This document shows, in pieces, positions 20,934 to 23,132 of a DNA stretch of 23,132 nucleotides. The notes beneath the pieces are model-generated. The model was not told the origin of the DNA. It saw only the letters and a list, made by a program, of their open reading frames with translations, and did not search any database. Origin of the DNA: Thermoleophilia bacterium (GTDB lineage: Bacteria > Actinomycetota > Thermoleophilia > Gaiellales > Gaiellaceae); assembly GCA_025934335.1 (NCBI GenBank), contig JAICYG010000020.1, positions 1 to 23,132 on the forward strand, given 5' to 3'. The position numbers and the translations under genes were made by a program. Position 1 is the stretch's first letter. Each line of letters begins with the position of its first letter.

Positions 20934-20939
20934 ATGGTC
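20934..20939 (+). promoter_or_regulatory. -10-like element before the response-regulator gene
   Basis: TATGGT lies 8 nt before GTG 20948, and no clear ribosome-binding site intervenes. This fits an internal leaderless promoter for the two-component genes. Confidence 0.35.
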
Positions 20940-20947
20940 GCGGCGGG

Positions 20948-21610
20948 GTGCGGATTCTCGTCATCGAGGACGAGTCCCGGATCCTCGAGTTCCTGCGGCT
21001 GGGGCTCGAGGCGGAGGGCTTCGTGGTGGACGCCGCGGAGGACGGCTCCGCCGGCCTGCGGCTGGCGCTCGCCGGCTCGTACGAGCTCGTCGTGCTCGAC
21101 CTCCTCCTCCCGCGGCTCGACGGGCTGCGGCTGCTCGCCGAGCTGCGCCGCTCGCGCGCCGACGTGCCCGTGCTGATCCTGTCCGCGCGGTCGGACCTGT
21201 CGACGAAGCTGCGCGGCTTCGACCTCGGCGCGAACGACTTCCTCGCGAAGCCGTTCTCGTTCGACGAGCTCGTCGCGCGTGTCCGCGTCCACCTGCGCAA
21301 GGGAGGCGACGGAGCGGGCGGCTGGCACCTCCAGGCGGGCAAGGTGCAGCTCGACCTCGCGCGTCGTCAGGCCCGGGTCGACGATCGCGTCGTCGACCTG
21401 TCCGACCGGGAGTTTCGCCTCCTCTACCACCTCGTCTCCCATCCCGGCGAGATCGTGAGCCGCGAGCGTCTCCTCTCGGAGGTGTGGGGGTACAGCTTCG
21501 ACCCGGGCTCGAACGTGGTCGACGTCTGCATCCGGCGCCTCCGCAAGAAGCTCGGCGCGACGGGCGCGATCGAGACGATCAGGAATGCTGGCTACCGCAT
21601 CGCGGCCTAG
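20948..21610 (+). CDS. OmpR/PhoB-family response regulator
   Basis: The 220-aa protein has a receiver domain with acidic pair Glu7-Asp8, phosphoacceptor Asp51 (VVLDLLLP), Ser79 (LILSAR) and Lys101 (LAKPF). A winged-helix DNA-binding domain follows (about 130-220) with LSDREFRLLYHLVSHPGEIV, then SRERLLSEVW and VDVCIRRLRKKLG, and a final RNAGYRI strand. It is a transcription factor controlled by the kinase encoded next, whose ATG lies 26 bp inside this gene. GTG 20948 gives the usual MRILVIEDE start. TTG 20930 would add six residues. Its likely target is the nearby triple repeat. Confidence 0.93.
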   Translation: MRILVIEDESRILEFLRLGLEAEGFVVDAAEDGSAGLRLALAGSYELVVLDLLLPRLDGLRLLAELRRSRADVPVLILSARSDLSTKLRGFDLGANDFLAKPFSFDELVARVRVHLRKGGDGAGGWHLQAGKVQLDLARRQARVDDRVVDLSDREFRLLYHLVSHPGEIVSRERLLSEVWGYSFDPGSNVVDVCIRRLRKKLGATGAIETIRNAGYRIAA

Positions 21611-22688
21611 CCCGGTCGACGTCGGCTGGGTCGTCCTGGCGACGACCTGCCTCGCGGCGATGATCGCCTGGCCCTCATGGGAGACGATCCCGTTCCACGT
21701 CATCTGGATCAGCCTGACGCTCCTGTACGGCTTCCGCGTCTGGTCGCCCGCGACGACGGGCGTGGTGCTGGCCGCCGTCATCGCCGGAACGGGCGCGTCG
21801 ATCCTCGCAGACGCGTTCGACGGGCTGCAGCTGTGGGGCGAGCTGTTCGAGGTGCCGCTGATGTCGGCGATGTTCCTGGCCATGGTGTGGCACGCGCGCC
21901 GTCGAGCGTCGATGCACGAGACGGTCGAGGAGCTCGCGCGCGAGCGCGCCGGCCTGCTCGAGCAGCAGGAGCGCCTCGTCCAGAACGTCTCGCACGAGCT
22001 CCGTACACCGGTCACGATCGCGCGCGGCCACCTGGAGCTCCTGGCAAGGCGGATGGGGACACAGCAGCGCGAGATCGACGTCGTGTTCGAGGAGCTGACG
22101 AGGATGGAGCGCCTCGTCGACCGCATCCTGCTGCTCTCCAGGGCCGAGCGCGGCGACTGGATCGACCGCGGGCCGGTGCCGCTCGTGACGCTGACCGAGG
22201 ACGTTCTCATGCGCTGGGCAGACGTGGCGCCGCGTGCGTGGCGCCTGGGACCGGTCGTCGACGTCGTGCTCGAGGCGGACGAGACGTGGCTGCGGGCCGC
22301 CCTCGACGCCCTGCTCGAGAACGCCGCGCAGCACACCGAGCCGTACGAGCTGATCGAGCTCGCGGCGCGGGGAGAGCACGATGCCGTCGTGGTCTCCGTG
22401 ACGGACGGCGGGCCGGGGATCGACCCGGCGCTGCACGAGCGCATCTTCGAGCGCTTCGCGCGCGCCGACGCGTCACGAACCCGGCGCGAGGGCGGTGTCG
22501 GCCTCGGCCTCTCGATCGTCGCCGCGATCGCGCGGGCCCACGGAGGACGGTGCGCTGCCCGGAACGCCCCCGGAGGGGGCGCGGTGTTCGAGCTCTGGCT
22601 CCCGCTCACGAACGCGTCGCAAGCGGACGAGGCGTCGGAGCCGGGCCCGCCGTTCGCCGGGGACGTCGCTCCCGTGGCCGTTCCGTAG
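21585..22688 (+). CDS. Sensor histidine kinase
   Basis: The 367-aa kinase has four predicted membrane helices within residues 12-102, with almost no extracytoplasmic domain, so it may sense the membrane or a partner protein. After a coiled-coil linker, the H-box NVSHELRTPVTIARGHLELL carries His137. The ATPase part has the N-box (LLENAAQH), G1 (DGGPGI) and G2 (GVGLGLSIV). ATG 21585 overlaps the regulator gene by 26 bp, with AGGA directly before it. The C-terminal 35 residues are low complexity. It phosphorylates the response regulator encoded upstream. The signal is unknown, but linkage to the oxidase operon suggests a redox, oxygen or metal cue. Confidence 0.93.
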   Translation: MLATASRPSPVDVGWVVLATTCLAAMIAWPSWETIPFHVIWISLTLLYGFRVWSPATTGVVLAAVIAGTGASILADAFDGLQLWGELFEVPLMSAMFLAMVWHARRRASMHETVEELARERAGLLEQQERLVQNVSHELRTPVTIARGHLELLARRMGTQQREIDVVFEELTRMERLVDRILLLSRAERGDWIDRGPVPLVTLTEDVLMRWADVAPRAWRLGPVVDVVLEADETWLRAALDALLENAAQHTEPYELIELAARGEHDAVVVSVTDGGPGIDPALHERIFERFARADASRTRREGGVGLGLSIVAAIARAHGGRCAARNAPGGGAVFELWLPLTNASQADEASEPGPPFAGDVAPVAVP

Positions 22689-22693
22689 TCTGC

Positions 22694-22699
22694 GACAAT
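22694..22699 (+). promoter_or_regulatory. -10 element giving a leaderless dnaX mRNA
   Basis: GACAAT lies 7 nt before GTG 22707 in the 18-bp gap after the kinase gene. No Shine-Dalgarno sequence is present. Confidence 0.45.
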
Positions 22700-22706
22700 C
22701 GGCGGC

Positions 22707-23132
22707 GTGGCAGCTCTCTACCGCAAGTACCGCCCCCAGACGTTCGCGGACGTCGTCGGTCAGGAGGCGGTCGTGCGGACGCTCACCAATGCGATCGAGC
22801 AGGGCAAGGTGCGGCAGGCGTACCTGTTCGCGGGGCCGCGCGGTACCGGCAAGACGTCCCTCGCGCGGATCCTTGCGAAGGCCGTCAACTGCGCGCACGG
22901 CCCGACGCCGACCCCGGACGGCACGTGCCACGCCTGCGTCGCGATCGCGAACGGCACGTCGCTGGACGTGATCGAGATGGACGCGGCCTCGCAGCGCGGC
23001 ATCGACGACATCCGCGAAATCCGCGAGCGCGTCGTGCTACAGCCGGTCGAGGGGCAGTACAAGGTCTACATCCTCGACGAAGCGCACCAGCTGACGGACG
23101 CCGCGTGGAATGCGCTCCTGAAGCTGATCGAG
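22707..23132 (+). CDS. dnaX: DNA polymerase III subunit gamma/tau, N-terminal part
   Basis: 142 codons are open from GTG 22707 to the window edge. The clamp-loader AAA+ domain is unmistakable: ALYRKYRPQTFADVVGQE, Walker A GPRGTGKT (43-50) and the Walker B/DEAH-like ILDEAHQL (122-129). The protein loads the beta clamp on DNA. The zinc module normally has four Cys, but here it reads Cys62, Asp71, Cys74, Cys77, so the second ligand is Asp. The C-terminal domains lie outside the window. Confidence 0.95.
   Translation, partial: MAALYRKYRPQTFADVVGQEAVVRTLTNAIEQGKVRQAYLFAGPRGTGKTSLARILAKAVNCAHGPTPTPDGTCHACVAIANGTSLDVIEMDAASQRGIDDIREIRERVVLQPVEGQYKVYILDEAHQLTDAAWNALLKLIE

Noticed and set aside
1..23132. 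CRISPR arrays, insertion sequences, rRNA
   Set aside because: No regularly spaced long repeats, transposase motifs, terminal inverted repeats or rRNA signature stretches were found.

Overview
The window is GC-rich and densely coded. It reads as chromosomal DNA of a high-GC Gram-positive bacterium, most likely an Actinomycetota lineage such as Thermoleophilia. That placement is inferred from GC and codon use, many GTG and TTG starts, promoters sitting directly on start codons (leaderless mRNAs), a CYP102-type P450-reductase fusion and small-type SRP RNA. No marker gene in the window fixes the taxon.

Layout. 1-3746 (minus): a possible 19-aa leader ORF, rsgA, an enterochelin-esterase-like hydrolase, a second esterase and a truncated ATP-grasp ligase. 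3793-4129 (plus): SRP RNA, a strong hairpin and tRNA-Val(CAC). 4171-5894: a toxin-antitoxin cluster with a MazF-type pair (minus), a frameshifted divergent vapC (plus) and an intact vapBC (plus). 5918-8076: a luciferase-like flavin oxidoreductase (minus), a beta-carbonic anhydrase and a GlsB/YeaQ membrane protein (plus), and a 56-aa membrane protein (minus). 8090-11931 (minus): a cyclic-nucleotide-binding protein followed by the P450-reductase fusion. 12094-12699 (plus): a DUF1684 protein.

12709-20617 (minus) is a respiratory block. It encodes a CuA-like cupredoxin, COX2, COX1, COX3, CtaG, a 37-aa membrane protein, a Sco copper chaperone and an FTR1 iron permease. A hairpin then separates these from an AniA-type copper nitrite reductase. 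Most starts and stops overlap, so the cupredoxin-to-Sco genes look like one translationally coupled transcript. The cluster combines a heme-copper oxidase, its copper-assembly factors, iron uptake and a periplasmic cupredoxin enzyme.

20741-22688 (plus) holds a 56-aa membrane protein and an OmpR-type two-component system. Between it and the oxidase operon lie three 11-bp direct repeats, which look like the binding site of that response regulator. The window ends in dnaX (truncated).

The most unusual points are these. The COX1 keeps every metal ligand and the cross-link Tyr but lacks the canonical D-channel Asp and K-channel Lys. The operon opens with a degenerate CuA-like protein. The P450 lacks the usual acid-alcohol pair in its I-helix. 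A vapC carries two compensating frameshifts. At least seven genes have a -10 hexamer 6-8 nt before the start codon.
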